Shown in pieces: positions 1-8,907 of a stretch of DNA of 64,000 nucleotides; position 1 is the stretch's first letter, and the number at the start of each line of letters is the position of its first letter. The DNA is taken from contig NZ_WRXM01000004.1 in NCBI RefSeq assembly GCF_010119205.1, forward strand, positions 186,001 through 250,000, given 5' to 3'. The stretch comes from Haloarcula limicola. GTDB lineage: Archaea > Halobacteriota > Halobacteria > Halobacteriales > Haloarculaceae. Under the pieces are notes generated by a model. The model was not told the origin of the DNA and made no database searches. It saw only the letters and a list, made by a program, of their open reading frames with translations. The position numbers and the translations under genes are program-made.

Positions 1-1
1 C

Positions 2-1036
2 GACATCGAGTCCGACATCGGCTACCTCCACCGCTGCGAGGAGCAGATGTGTCAGAACGGGACCTACCGGCACCAGATCATGCCGTATCCCGACCGGTGG
101 GACTACGTCTCCGCCGGTATCCTCAACGAGTGGGCGTACGCGCGCGCAGCCGAGGACCTCGCCGACATCGAGGTGCCCGAGTACGCGCAGGTTATCCGGA
201 CGATGTCCGCCGAGCTGTGCCGTATCGCGGCGCACATGCTCGCGCTCGGGACGTTCGCGCTGGACGTCTTCGGCGACTTCACCGCCACCTTCCAGTACGC
301 GTTCCGCGACCGCGAAGTCATCCAGAACATCCTCGAAGACCTCACCGGCCAGCGCCTGATGTTCAACTACATGCGCCTCGGCGGGGTCGCCTGGGACCTG
401 CCGGAGCCGCGCGAGGAGTTCTTCGAGAAGACTCGGGACTTCCTCGACGACATGCCGCACAAGCTGGAGGAGTACCACGACCTCATCACGGGTAACGAGG
501 TCTTCCAGATGCGGTGTGTCGACACCGGCGTTCTCTCTCCCGACCAAGTCAAGCAGTACGGCGCGACGGGCCCCGTTGCACGCGCGTCGGGCGTCGACTA
601 CGACCTGCGCCGCGACGACCCCTACGGCTACTACGACGAGCTCGACTGGAACGTCGTCACCGAGGAGGGCGGCGACAACTTCAGTCGCGTCCTCGTCCGC
701 ATGCGCGAAGTCGAGGAGTCGGCTCGCATCATCGAACAGTGCGTGGACCTCCTCGAACAGTGGCCCGAAGACGAACGCGAGATACAGGCCAACGTCCCCC
801 GGACGCTGCGTCCGGACCCGGACCGGGAGATCTACCGCGCCGTCGAGGGGGCGAAGGGCGAACTCGGCATCTACATCCGCTCGGACGGCACGGACAAACC
901 CGCTCGCTTCAAGATCCGTAGCCCGTGCTTCTCGAACCTCCAGACGCTACCGGAGATGTCCCAAGGCGAGTACATCCCGGACATGATCGCCTCGCTCGGT
1001 AGCCTCGACATCGTGCTCGGGGAGGTCGACCGCTGA
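2..1036 (+). CDS. nuoD: NADH dehydrogenase-like complex I subunit D (C-terminal part of NuoCD/NuoD), 5' end outside window
   Basis: The reading frame is open from base 2, so only the last 344 residues of this protein are visible. It is the 49-kDa (NuoD) subunit of the peripheral arm of complex I, which with NuoB forms the quinone-reaction site. The fragment opens with the GYLHR motif of NuoD. It continues with the family's hallmark GATGPVARASG segment, a PYGYYDELDW stretch and the closing LGSLDIVLGEVDR. In haloarchaea this subunit is usually fused to NuoC; the fusion joint, if present, lies upstream. The stop TGA shares its last base with the nuoH start (TGATG), so the two are translationally coupled. 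Confidence 0.95.
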   Translation, partial: DIESDIGYLHRCEEQMCQNGTYRHQIMPYPDRWDYVSAGILNEWAYARAAEDLADIEVPEYAQVIRTMSAELCRIAAHMLALGTFALDVFGDFTATFQYAFRDREVIQNILEDLTGQRLMFNYMRLGGVAWDLPEPREEFFEKTRDFLDDMPHKLEEYHDLITGNEVFQMRCVDTGVLSPDQVKQYGATGPVARASGVDYDLRRDDPYGYYDELDWNVVTEEGGDNFSRVLVRMREVEESARIIEQCVDLLEQWPEDEREIQANVPRTLRPDPDREIYRAVEGAKGELGIYIRSDGTDKPARFKIRSPCFSNLQTLPEMSQGEYIPDMIASLGSLDIVLGEVDR

Positions 1037-2082
1037 TGCAATCGGCCCCGCTTCCGGAGACGCTGGCGGAACTGCTCGGCCTCGACCCGAACAACACGCT
1101 GGTCATGATCGTGATGAGCCTCATCGGAGCGGCCCTCATCGGGTCGCTGATGATGACGAACACGGCGCTGGCCGGCCCGTGGGCGAAGCGGAAGATCACC
1201 GCCGCGTTCACCGACCGCATCGCCGTCAACCGCATCGGCCCGTTCGGCCTGGGCACCATCCCGGCCGACGCGGTCCGCCTGCTCTCGAAGGAACTCATCG
1301 TTCCCGAGGGCGTCGACCGACCCGCGTGGGACCTCGCGCCACTCATCATCGCCAGCACGGCGCTGCTCGGGTTCGCGGTCATCCCGATGGGCAGCGGTCT
1401 CCACCTCGCGGACCCCGAGGTCGGTCTGGCATACGTGTTCGCGACGGCCTCTATGGCCTCTATCGGGCTTATCATGGCCGGCTACGCCTCGAACAACAAG
1501 TACTCCTTCCTCGGCGGACTGCGCGCGGTCGCACAGAACATCGCCTACGAGATCCCGCTCATCCTGACCGGTGCCTCGGTGGTCATCTTCGCCGGCTCGC
1601 TCCAGATGAGCGAGATCGTCGCAGCACAGACCCAGCCGCTCATCGGGCCGCTGCCCTCGTGGTACGCGTTCGTCAACCCCTTCGCGTTCGTGCTGTTCAT
1701 GATCGCGAACCTCGCGGAGGTCGGCCGGAACCCCTTCGACATCCCGGAGGCCCCGACCGAGATCGTCGCCGGGTACCAGACGGAGTACTCCTCGGTGTAC
1801 TTTGTCCTGATCTACCTCGGGGAGTTCATCCACATCTTCCTCGGCGGCGCGATCATCGCCACCATCTTCCTCGGCGGCCCGGCCGGGCCGGGACCGGCGA
1901 GCCTCGGCTTCATCTGGTTCATGGTCAAGATCTGGGGCGTCTTCCTGTTCACGCAGTGGGCGCGTTCGGCGATCCCGCGCGTGCGGATCGACCAACTCAT
2001 CGAGATCGGCTGGAAGGGGATGTTGGTGCTCTCGCTCGCGAACCTGCTACTGACTGCGGTCATCGTCGGGGTGATCGCCTGA
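1036..2082 (+). CDS. nuoH: Complex I membrane subunit NuoH
   Basis: A 348-residue polytopic membrane protein, the NuoH/ND1 subunit that joins the peripheral arm to the membrane arm and forms part of the quinone chamber. The TDRIAVNRIGPFGLG segment near residue 55 and the EVGRNPFDIPEAPTEIVAG loop near residue 220 are the conserved cytoplasmic loops of the family. The length is close to the usual value. The start overlaps the nuoD stop by one base. The gene ends in TGATGG, where a 13-codon micro-ORF begins before nuoI. The electron donor of this complex in haloarchaea is not settled, because the NADH module (NuoEFG) is generally absent. Confidence 0.96.
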   Translation: MQSAPLPETLAELLGLDPNNTLVMIVMSLIGAALIGSLMMTNTALAGPWAKRKITAAFTDRIAVNRIGPFGLGTIPADAVRLLSKELIVPEGVDRPAWDLAPLIIASTALLGFAVIPMGSGLHLADPEVGLAYVFATASMASIGLIMAGYASNNKYSFLGGLRAVAQNIAYEIPLILTGASVVIFAGSLQMSEIVAAQTQPLIGPLPSWYAFVNPFAFVLFMIANLAEVGRNPFDIPEAPTEIVAGYQTEYSSVYFVLIYLGEFIHIFLGGAIIATIFLGGPAGPGPASLGFIWFMVKIWGVFLFTQWARSAIPRVRIDQLIEIGWKGMLVLSLANLLLTAVIVGVIA

Positions 2083-2123
2083 TGGCGATTCGCGCACCGA
2101 CGACCACAACCGGAGGTAACTAA
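2082..2123 (+). other. 13-codon micro-ORF between nuoH and nuoI
   Basis: An ATG that overlaps the nuoH stop (TGATG) opens a 13-codon frame ending in TAA two bases before the nuoI ATG. The frame encloses the GGAGGT ribosome-binding sequence of nuoI (2112-2117). It may keep ribosomes close to the nuoI start (termination-reinitiation) rather than encode a functional peptide. The coding value is unproven. Confidence 0.3.
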
Positions 2124-2125
2124 CT

Positions 2126-2587
2126 ATGATCGGCATCCTGAAATCCATGGCAACGACGATGAAACACGCCCTCGACGGGGAGACGTTCACGGTGGAGTAC
2201 CCGGAAGTCGCCCCCGAGGTGAGTCCCCGCTTCCGCGGCGTCCACAAGTGGAGCCAGGAGCGGTGTATCTGGTGTCGGCAGTGCGAGAACGTCTGTCCGA
2301 ACAACACCATCCAGATCGTGATGGACGACCAGCGAAACGGCGAGGAGTACAACCTCCACATCGGCCAGTGTATCTACTGTCGCCTCTGTGAGGAGGTCTG
2401 TCCGACCGACGCCATCCTGCTGACCCAGAACTTCGAGTTCACGGCGGACACGAAGGACGAGTTCGCCTACGACAAGGAGCAACTGAAGAACGTCCCCTGG
2501 TACAAGGACATCGACCCCCTCGAGTCCCGCGAACCCGACCGAGGCGCGTGGATCGGCGAGGGCGAAGGCGAAATCGACTATCAGTAG
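2126..2587 (+). CDS. nuoI: Complex I iron-sulfur subunit NuoI
   Basis: A 153-residue ferredoxin-like subunit of the peripheral arm that carries two [4Fe-4S] clusters (N6a/N6b type). Two CxxCxxCxxxCP motifs are visible at C47/50/53/57 and C82/85/88/92. A GGAGGT Shine-Dalgarno element 9 bases before the ATG supports the start. Shine-Dalgarno sequences are the minority in haloarchaea but expected for internal operon genes. The C-terminal tail is acidic. It is followed by 162 bases without a gene before nuoJ1, the only real gap in the visible nuo operon. Confidence 0.96.
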   Translation: MIGILKSMATTMKHALDGETFTVEYPEVAPEVSPRFRGVHKWSQERCIWCRQCENVCPNNTIQIVMDDQRNGEEYNLHIGQCIYCRLCEEVCPTDAILLTQNFEFTADTKDEFAYDKEQLKNVPWYKDIDPLESREPDRGAWIGEGEGEIDYQ

Positions 2588-2749
2588 TCGGCCCGTCTCG
2601 CGGCTCGCTTTTCCGGCTCTCGCGGCATTTTCATAATCAAACTGTCATTTCCTTGCTCACGGACCACCGTATAGGGCGGTCCGACCCCTCCCGATTCCGA
2701 GACGAAAGAGGAATCTTCAAAGGGACGCCGCAAAGAGTCTCAAGATAAG
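2588..2749 (+). promoter_or_regulatory. Intergenic gap inside nuo operon with hairpin
   Basis: This 162-base spacer between nuoI and nuoJ1 is AT-richer than its surroundings. It holds an inverted repeat at 2661-2682: GGACCACC pairs with GGCGGTCC around the loop GTATAG, with one A-C mismatch. It could be an mRNA processing or attenuation structure, or mark a second promoter for the membrane-arm genes. There is no clear U-run and no strong TATA box at the right distance, so its role is open. Confidence 0.35.
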
Positions 2750-3019
2750 ATGGGACTGTACGAGTCAATCGCGTTCGCGCTGTTCGCTCTGGTGACGGTG
2801 AGCAGTGCGGCAGGCGTCGTGTTAGTTCGGGACGTCTGGCACTCGGCGCTGTTACTGGGTGTGTCACTGGTCAGCGTCGCCGTGTTCTACGTCCTGAACC
2901 AGGCGGCGTTCGTCGCAACGATGCAAATTCTGGTGTACGTCGGGGGCGTCCTCGTCCTCATAACCTTCGCGGTGATGCTGACCCGCGAGGACGAATCCGT
3001 CATCGAGGTGGCACGATGA
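2750..3019 (+). CDS. nuoJ1: Complex I subunit NuoJ, N-terminal half (NuoJ1)
   Basis: An 89-residue protein with three predicted membrane helices, matching the first half of NuoJ/ND6. The stretch QAAFVATMQILVYVGGVLV is the signature of the third helix of NuoJ. Bacterial NuoJ is one chain of roughly 160-200 residues; in haloarchaea it is encoded by two consecutive genes, and this is the first. The stop TGA overlaps the ATG of the second half (ATGA), so the halves are made in a coupled way. Confidence 0.93.
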   Translation: MGLYESIAFALFALVTVSSAAGVVLVRDVWHSALLLGVSLVSVAVFYVLNQAAFVATMQILVYVGGVLVLITFAVMLTREDESVIEVAR

Positions 3020-3423
3020 CGAACCGACCGGAACTCAACACCGAAGGGAACTACGTCGCGGGACTCGCCGCGGTCGCGCTGTTCGTCGTCCTCGGAGCGG
3101 TCTTCGTCGGCGTCTCCTTCCCGACGCCGGCCGGGTTCGGTGAGGGTGCCGCCATCACGAAGAGTCTCGGCGCGGCGATGTTCGACATCGCGCCCGGCGC
3201 GCTGATGGGCGAGGGCGAATCGGCCGTGCCGAGCGAAGGGTTCCTCGTCGCCTTCGAGGTCATCGACGTCGTCCTCGTCGCCGCGCTGGTCGGCTCGATC
3301 ATGCTGGCCCGCCGCGAAGAAGCCGGCGATATCGTCGGTCTGGGCGTCGGTGACGACGACGACGACACCGCCGTTGCCGCCGACGGCGGCGAGGAGGTCG
3401 AGACGGGGGGTGACGACGCGTGA
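3016..3423 (+). CDS. nuoJ2: Complex I subunit NuoJ, C-terminal half (NuoJ2)
   Basis: A 135-residue protein with two hydrophobic helices (about residues 12-35 and 75-97) and a very acidic tail that includes a run of five aspartates. Position, overlap with nuoJ1 and topology identify it as the second half of the split NuoJ. The final helix ending in LVGSIMLARR matches the end of bacterial NuoJ (ALxAAIxLAR). The acidic tail is a typical haloarchaeal extension. Its stop lies within GTGA, the GTG being the nuoK start. Confidence 0.88.
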   Translation: MTNRPELNTEGNYVAGLAAVALFVVLGAVFVGVSFPTPAGFGEGAAITKSLGAAMFDIAPGALMGEGESAVPSEGFLVAFEVIDVVLVAALVGSIMLARREEAGDIVGLGVGDDDDDTAVAADGGEEVETGGDDA

Positions 3424-3722
3424 TTCCCGCGCAGTGGTACCTGCTGCTCTCTGCGGCCGTGTTCTGTATCGGCCTCTTCGGTATCCTCACGCGGCGGAAC
3501 GCACTCGTCTTCCTGATGTCCGTCGAGCTGATGCTGAACGCGGCGAACATCAACTTCGTCGCGTTCTCGCTCCAGCACGGCAACCTCACCGGACAGGTGT
3601 TCAGCCTGTTCACGATGGCGCTGGCCGCCGCCGAAGTGGCGGTCGGGGTCGGCATCATCCTCGTGCTGTACCGCAACTTCACAGACGTGGACGTGACGAA
3701 GGCGACGACGATGAGGTGGTAA
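3420..3722 (+). CDS. nuoK: Complex I subunit NuoK (GTG start)
   Basis: A 100-residue membrane subunit with three helices, the NuoK/ND4L homologue in the proton-transfer chain. The two conserved intramembrane glutamates of the family are present: E36 in SVELMLNAANINFVAF and a second in the AAAEVAVGVGIIL helix. The start is a GTG overlapping the nuoJ2 stop (GTGA); no ATG would give a full first helix. nuoL follows after 4 bases. Confidence 0.95.
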   Translation: MIPAQWYLLLSAAVFCIGLFGILTRRNALVFLMSVELMLNAANINFVAFSLQHGNLTGQVFSLFTMALAAAEVAVGVGIILVLYRNFTDVDVTKATTMRW

Positions 3723-3726
3723 ACAG

Positions 3727-5820
3727 ATGGCTGCATTCACATACGCTCCGGCGATCGTGTTGCTCCCGTTCGTATCGTTCCTCGTCGCGCTGTTTGCCGG
3801 CGACCGCATGCCGAAAGGCGGTGCGCTCGCGGGCATCGCCGCGACGGGCGGTTCGTTACTGCTGTCTATCTGGGTCGCGCTGACCGTCGCGGGCGGCAGC
3901 GTCCACAACGAGTTCATCTACACGTGGGTCGCCGGCGTGGAGTCGCTGCAGTTCCGCTTCGGCCTCCTGCTCGATCCGCTCTCGGCGCTGATGTTGCTCA
4001 TCGTCTGTCTCATCTCCTTCCTCGTCCATATCTTCTCGCTCGGGTACATGAACGACGAGGACGAGACCGGACTCCCGCGTTACTACTCCGGTCTCGGCCT
4101 CTTCACCGCGAGCATGCTCGGGTTCGTCGTCGCCAACAACCTGCTGATGGCGTTCATGTTCTTCGAGCTCGTGGGCCTGTGTTCGTACCTGCTCATCGGC
4201 TTCTGGTTCCGCGAGGACGGACCGCCGAGCGCCGCGAAGAAGGCGTTCCTCGTCACCCGCTTCGGTGACTACTTCTTCCTCATCGGCGTCGTCGGCATCT
4301 TCGCGACCTTCGGGACCGGGCTGTTCGCTCCCGTCACGCAGGGCGGCGAAGTGGTCGCCGAGAGCTTCCCGGTGCTCGCCGAACACGCCATCGTCGACGG
4401 GGAGACGGAGGCCATCGGCATGCTCGACACCGTCGGCCTCGGTCCGCAAGCGTGGTTCACGGTGCTCGGGTTGCTCGTCCTCGGTGGCGTCATCGGCAAG
4501 TCCGCGCAGTTCCCGCTTCACACCTGGCTCCCGGACGCGATGGAGGGTCCGACGCCCGTCTCCGCGCTCATCCACGCCGCGACGATGGTCGCGGCCGGCG
4601 TCTATCTCGTCGCTCGGATGTACGGCTTCTACGCGCTCTCGCCGACGGCGCTCGCGGTCATCGCGCTGGTCGGCGGTTTCACGGCCCTGTTCGCGGCGAC
4701 GATGGGGCTCGTGAAACAGGAGATCAAGCAGGTGCTCGCGTACTCCACCATCTCCCAGTACGGCTACATGATGCTCGCGCTGGGTTCCGGCGGCTACGTC
4801 GCCGCCGTCTTCCACCTGACCACCCACGCCGTGTTCAAGGCGCTGCTGTTCCTCGGTGCCGGGTCGGTCATCATCGCCATGCACCACAACGAGAACATGT
4901 GGGACATGGGCGGCCTGAAAGACGAGATGCCGGTGACCTACTACGCGTTCCTCTCCGGGTCGCTGGCGCTCGCGGGGATCGTTCCGTTCGCCGGCTTCTG
5001 GTCGAAAGACGAAGTGCTCTACGAGGCGCTCATCCACGGGTTCGGCAGCGAAGGCGGCCTCGGGACGGCGTATCTCCTCGCGTACGCGATGGGGCTACTG
5101 GCCGTCTTCTTCACCGGCTTCTACACCTTCCGGATGGTGTTCCTCACCTTCCACGGCGACGCTCGTTCGGATACCGCGCGCAACCCCCACGGCGTTCGCT
5201 GGAACGTCAAGGGACCGCTGGCGGTGCTCGGCGTGCTGGCGGCGACGGTCGGGTTCATCAACATGAAGCCCGTCGCCGAGCTCACCGGCGCGCACATCGA
5301 CTTCCTGCACGCGTGGCTCCTCGGACCCGAGGAGGGCGGCTGGCCGGCGGCGCTCAACACCGGACTCCACCACTACGAATTACTACTCGAAGAGGTCGCT
5401 GGCGTCGGCGCGGGATACCCGCTCGGCGAGACGACGACGCTGCTCGCTTCCGCCGCCGTCTCGCTCGGCCTGGCGCTCGCCGGTGCCGGTGCCGCGACGG
5501 CGCTGTACCGCGGTTCCAGCCCGACCGAGCACACGGACAAACTGGGCGGTCTGAAGACGCTACTCATGCACAACTACTACCAAGACGAGTATCAGGTGTG
5601 GCTCGCGACGGGTGCCACCTACCCGCTCTCGCGCGCGATGGACAAGTTCGACCAGGGCGTCGTCGACGGCGTCGTCAACGGCGTCTCCAGCGTCAGCCTG
5701 CTCGGCGGCAGCCGGATGCGACGGATCCAGTCGGGCGTCGTCAACAACTACGCGACACTGCTGACGCTCGGACTCGTGCTCCTGTTGGCGGTCTTCGGCT
5801 TCGTCGGGGGGTGGTTCTAG
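3727..5820 (+). CDS. nuoL: Complex I antiporter-like subunit NuoL
   Basis: A 697-residue polytopic subunit of the Mrp-antiporter type, at the distal end of the membrane arm. It contributes a proton channel and the long lateral helix. The FFELVGLCSYLLIGFW helix carries the conserved glutamate. SAQFPLHTWLPDAMEGPTP is the family signature, and KQEIKQVLAYSTISQYGYM gives the conserved lysine helix. The length is normal for a NuoL with its C-terminal extension. It stops at TAG directly followed by the nuoM ATG with no spacer. Confidence 0.97.
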   Translation: MAAFTYAPAIVLLPFVSFLVALFAGDRMPKGGALAGIAATGGSLLLSIWVALTVAGGSVHNEFIYTWVAGVESLQFRFGLLLDPLSALMLLIVCLISFLVHIFSLGYMNDEDETGLPRYYSGLGLFTASMLGFVVANNLLMAFMFFELVGLCSYLLIGFWFREDGPPSAAKKAFLVTRFGDYFFLIGVVGIFATFGTGLFAPVTQGGEVVAESFPVLAEHAIVDGETEAIGMLDTVGLGPQAWFTVLGLLVLGGVIGKSAQFPLHTWLPDAMEGPTPVSALIHAATMVAAGVYLVARMYGFYALSPTALAVIALVGGFTALFAATMGLVKQEIKQVLAYSTISQYGYMMLALGSGGYVAAVFHLTTHAVFKALLFLGAGSVIIAMHHNENMWDMGGLKDEMPVTYYAFLSGSLALAGIVPFAGFWSKDEVLYEALIHGFGSEGGLGTAYLLAYAMGLLAVFFTGFYTFRMVFLTFHGDARSDTARNPHGVRWNVKGPLAVLGVLAATVGFINMKPVAELTGAHIDFLHAWLLGPEEGGWPAALNTGLHHYELLLEEVAGVGAGYPLGETTTLLASAAVSLGLALAGAGAATALYRGSSPTEHTDKLGGLKTLLMHNYYQDEYQVWLATGATYPLSRAMDKFDQGVVDGVVNGVSSVSLLGGSRMRRIQSGVVNNYATLLTLGLVLLLAVFGFVGGWF

Positions 5821-7350
5821 ATGTGGATCGCCGCGCTGCTGGCGGTGACACTCCTCGGTAGCGTCGGCGTCATGCTGACGCCGGACCGCTACGCCGGGAA
5901 AGTCGCGGCGGCCGTCAGCGCCGTGCCCGCGCTGGCGAGCGTCTACATGTACTACGTCTTCCTGACCCAGAACGGCGGGGCGGGCAACGCCCTGCTGTCG
6001 CCGGAAGGCATCGCGTTCGGTCAGCAGGTCCCGTGGATCGACCTCGCCGGCTACAGCATCTCCTACTACGTGGGACTGGACGGCGTCAGCATGCCGCTGC
6101 TGACGCTGACGACCGTCCTCACCTCGCTGGCGATCGTCTCGGCGTGGACGCCCATCTCCGAGCGTCAGTCCCAGTTCTACGGCCTGATGCTCCTGATGGA
6201 AGTGAGTCTCATCGGCGTCTTCGCGGCGCTGGACTTCTTCCTCTGGTTCGTCTTCTGGGAGGGCGTGCTCATCCCGATGTACTTCCTCATCGGCGTCTGG
6301 GGCGGCCCCCGGCGGAAGTACGCCGCCATCAAGTTCTTCGTCTACACGAACGTGGCCTCGCTGGTCATGTTCGCGGGCCTGTTCGCGCTGGTGTTCAACA
6401 CCGACCTCACGTCGCTCGCGCTCCCGGCGATGGCCGAGGCGTTCCGTAACGCCTCCGGGCTGCCCGAGTTCGCCGGCATCGGGCTCGCGACGATCTCCTT
6501 CGTCCTGATGTTCGTCGGCTTCGCGGTGAAGGTGCCCGTCTTCCCGCTGCACACGTGGCTACCCGACGCTCACGTCGAAGCCCCGACGCCGGTGTCGGTG
6601 ATGCTGGCCGGCGTCCTCCTGAAGATGGGGACCTACGCGCTGCTCCGGTTCAACTTCACGATGCTCGCCGAGACGGCGCGGGCGCTCGCGGTCCCGCTCG
6701 CCATCGTCGGCGTCGTCAGCGTCATCTACGGTGCGATGCTGGCACTGGCACAGCGCGACCTCAAGCGCATCGTCGCGTACTCCTCCATCTCGTCGATGGG
6801 ATACGTCATCCTCGGCCTCGTCGCCTTCACGCCCCACGGGATGGGCGGGGCGACGTTCCAGATGGTCGCACACGGCCTCATCTCGGGGCTGATGTTCATG
6901 ACCGTCGGCGTCATCTACAACACGACGCACACGCGGATGGTCGGCGACATGTCCGGCCTCGCAGACCGGATGCCCTGGACCGTCGGCATCTTCGTCGCGG
7001 CGGCCTTCGGCTACATGGGGCTGCCGCTGATGGCCGGCTTCGCCGGGGAGTTCCTCATCTTCCAGGGCGCGTTCGACGCGGCGACGCTCGGTAGCGCCGC
7101 GCCGCTGTTGACCTCGCTCGCTATGTTCGGTATCGTCATCGTCGCCGGCTACCTGCTGTGGGCGATGCAGCGCACGCTCTTCGGCGGCTTCCACCTGGAG
7201 ACCGACTACGAGGTCGGTCCGGCGGCGTTCCACGACGTCGCGCCGCTGGCCGTCCTCCTCCTGTTAGTCATCGCGCTCGGCGTGGCCCCCGACCTCTCCT
7301 ACGATATGATTCAACACGCGATCGCGCCGCTCACCGGAGGTGGTGCATAG
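5821..7350 (+). CDS. nuoM: Complex I antiporter-like subunit NuoM
   Basis: A 509-residue proton-pumping membrane subunit homologous to NuoM/ND4. The FLWFVFWEGVLIPMYFLIG helix holds the key glutamate, and KVPVFPLHTWLPDAHVEAP is the NuoM-specific signature (VEAP, in contrast to MEGP in NuoL). QRDLKRIVAYSSISSMGY is the lysine-bearing helix. It is placed directly between nuoL and nuoN without spacer on either side, indicating one transcript. Confidence 0.97.
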   Translation: MWIAALLAVTLLGSVGVMLTPDRYAGKVAAAVSAVPALASVYMYYVFLTQNGGAGNALLSPEGIAFGQQVPWIDLAGYSISYYVGLDGVSMPLLTLTTVLTSLAIVSAWTPISERQSQFYGLMLLMEVSLIGVFAALDFFLWFVFWEGVLIPMYFLIGVWGGPRRKYAAIKFFVYTNVASLVMFAGLFALVFNTDLTSLALPAMAEAFRNASGLPEFAGIGLATISFVLMFVGFAVKVPVFPLHTWLPDAHVEAPTPVSVMLAGVLLKMGTYALLRFNFTMLAETARALAVPLAIVGVVSVIYGAMLALAQRDLKRIVAYSSISSMGYVILGLVAFTPHGMGGATFQMVAHGLISGLMFMTVGVIYNTTHTRMVGDMSGLADRMPWTVGIFVAAAFGYMGLPLMAGFAGEFLIFQGAFDAATLGSAAPLLTSLAMFGIVIVAGYLLWAMQRTLFGGFHLETDYEVGPAAFHDVAPLAVLLLLVIALGVAPDLSYDMIQHAIAPLTGGGA

Positions 7351-8907
7351 ATGGTTCAACTGCCCACGTGGGCGGCCCTCGCCCCGGCACTCGCGCTCGG
7401 TGTGACGGCGCTCGCCCTGCTGTTGATCGACAGCGTCGACCCCGACACGACCAACACGGGTCTGCTTGGCGGCGTCTCCGTCGCCGGGTCGCTGGTCTCG
7501 CTGGCCTTCGCCGTCTGGTTCATCTTCGGCGGCACCGGCATCCCGCAGTCCGAGGGCGGTCAGGGAGTCGCCACGCTGTTCAACGGCCAGTTGGTCGTCG
7601 ACCAGATGGCGCTGTTCTTCATGATCATCGTCGCCAGCGTCACCGCGCTCGTGACGCTCGCGAGCACGGACTACGTCAGAGAACACGCCTATCAGGCCGA
7701 GTTCTACGCCCTCGTGTTACTCTCGGCATCGGGGATGGCAATCCTCAGCGCCGCGAACAGCCTGGCGACGGCGTTCGTCGCGTTCGAACTCGTCTCGCTG
7801 CCGTCGTACGCGCTCGTCGCGATCCTCAAGGACAATCGCGGGAGCGTCGAGGCGGGTCTGAAGTACTTCCTCATCGGCGCGGTGTCCTCGGCCGTCTTCG
7901 CCTACGGCATCTCGCTGGTGTACGCCGCGACGGGCGTCCTCCGGTTCGACGCCATCGCCGCGGCCATCGATAGCGGTACCGTCCAGACGGTCGCCGACGG
8001 CTCCATTCAGGCCCAGTCGGCTCAGGTGCCGGCGTCGATACTCGGCGTCGGCATCCTGATGGTTCTCGGCGGCATCGCGTTCAAGATGGCCGCCGTCCCG
8101 TTCCACTTCTGGGCACCGGAGGCCTACGAGGGGTCGCCCGCACCCGTCGCGGCGTTCCTCTCGTCGGCGTCGAAGGCCGCCGGGTTCGTCCTCGCGTTTC
8201 GCGCCTTCGCCGTCGCGTTCCCCGTCGGCGCGCTCACCGCCAGCGGCGACGTCATCAGCTGGTTCGTCGTCTTCCAGATCCTGGCGATCGTGACGATGTT
8301 CGTCGGGAACTTCGCCGCGGCTACCCAGGAGAAGGTCAAGCGGATGATGGCCTACTCCAGCGTCGGTCACGCGGGCTACGTCCTCATCGGCCTGGCCGCG
8401 CTGTCGGCCTCCGGCGACGGGATGGCCTTCAGCATGAGCGCCGGGATGGCCCACCTGCTGGTCTACGGCTTCATGAACACCGGCGCGTTCCTGTTCATCG
8501 CACTCGCGGAGTACTGGGGCGTCGGCCGCCGCTTCGAGGACTACAACGGCCTCGGGCGGCAGGCCCCGCTGGCCTGCGCCGCGATGACCATCTTCCTGTT
8601 CAGCCTCGCCGGCCTGCCCATCGGCGGCGGGTTCTTCTCGAAGTTCTACCTCTTCTCGGCGACGCTGAACGTCGGCGCGTGGACGCTCGCTGCCTCGCTG
8701 GTCATCAACAGCGCGCTGTCGCTGTTCTACTACTCCCGGGTCGTCAAGGCGATGTGGGTCGAAGAGCCGACGGGTGAGCGCTCCATCGACTCGTACCCGA
8801 CCGGTCTCTACACCGCCATCGTCGCCGCGGCCGTCGTGACGGTGCTCCTGATCCCCGGCTTCGGGACCGTCTCGGACCTCGCGATGCGCGCGGCAGAGCT
8901 ACTGTAG
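7351..8907 (+). CDS. nuoN: Complex I antiporter-like subunit NuoN
   Basis: A 518-residue proton-pumping membrane subunit homologous to NuoN/ND2 and the last nuo gene. The FELVSLPSYALVAI helix, KMAAVPFHFWAPEAYEGSP and KVKRMMAYSSVGHAGYVL are the three family signatures. The gene runs 9 bases into the convergent MBL-fold gene. No nuoE, nuoF or nuoG follows, in line with the reduced haloarchaeal complex I. Confidence 0.97.
   Translation: MVQLPTWAALAPALALGVTALALLLIDSVDPDTTNTGLLGGVSVAGSLVSLAFAVWFIFGGTGIPQSEGGQGVATLFNGQLVVDQMALFFMIIVASVTALVTLASTDYVREHAYQAEFYALVLLSASGMAILSAANSLATAFVAFELVSLPSYALVAILKDNRGSVEAGLKYFLIGAVSSAVFAYGISLVYAATGVLRFDAIAAAIDSGTVQTVADGSIQAQSAQVPASILGVGILMVLGGIAFKMAAVPFHFWAPEAYEGSPAPVAAFLSSASKAAGFVLAFRAFAVAFPVGALTASGDVISWFVVFQILAIVTMFVGNFAAATQEKVKRMMAYSSVGHAGYVLIGLAALSASGDGMAFSMSAGMAHLLVYGFMNTGAFLFIALAEYWGVGRRFEDYNGLGRQAPLACAAMTIFLFSLAGLPIGGGFFSKFYLFSATLNVGAWTLAASLVINSALSLFYYSRVVKAMWVEEPTGERSIDSYPTGLYTAIVAAAVVTVLLIPGFGTVSDLAMRAAELL

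Noticed and set aside
3051-3917. Minus-strand frames antisense to nuoJ2-nuoL
   Set aside because: The plus-strand nuo genes are certain; these frames are Thr/Ser/Arg-rich shadows.
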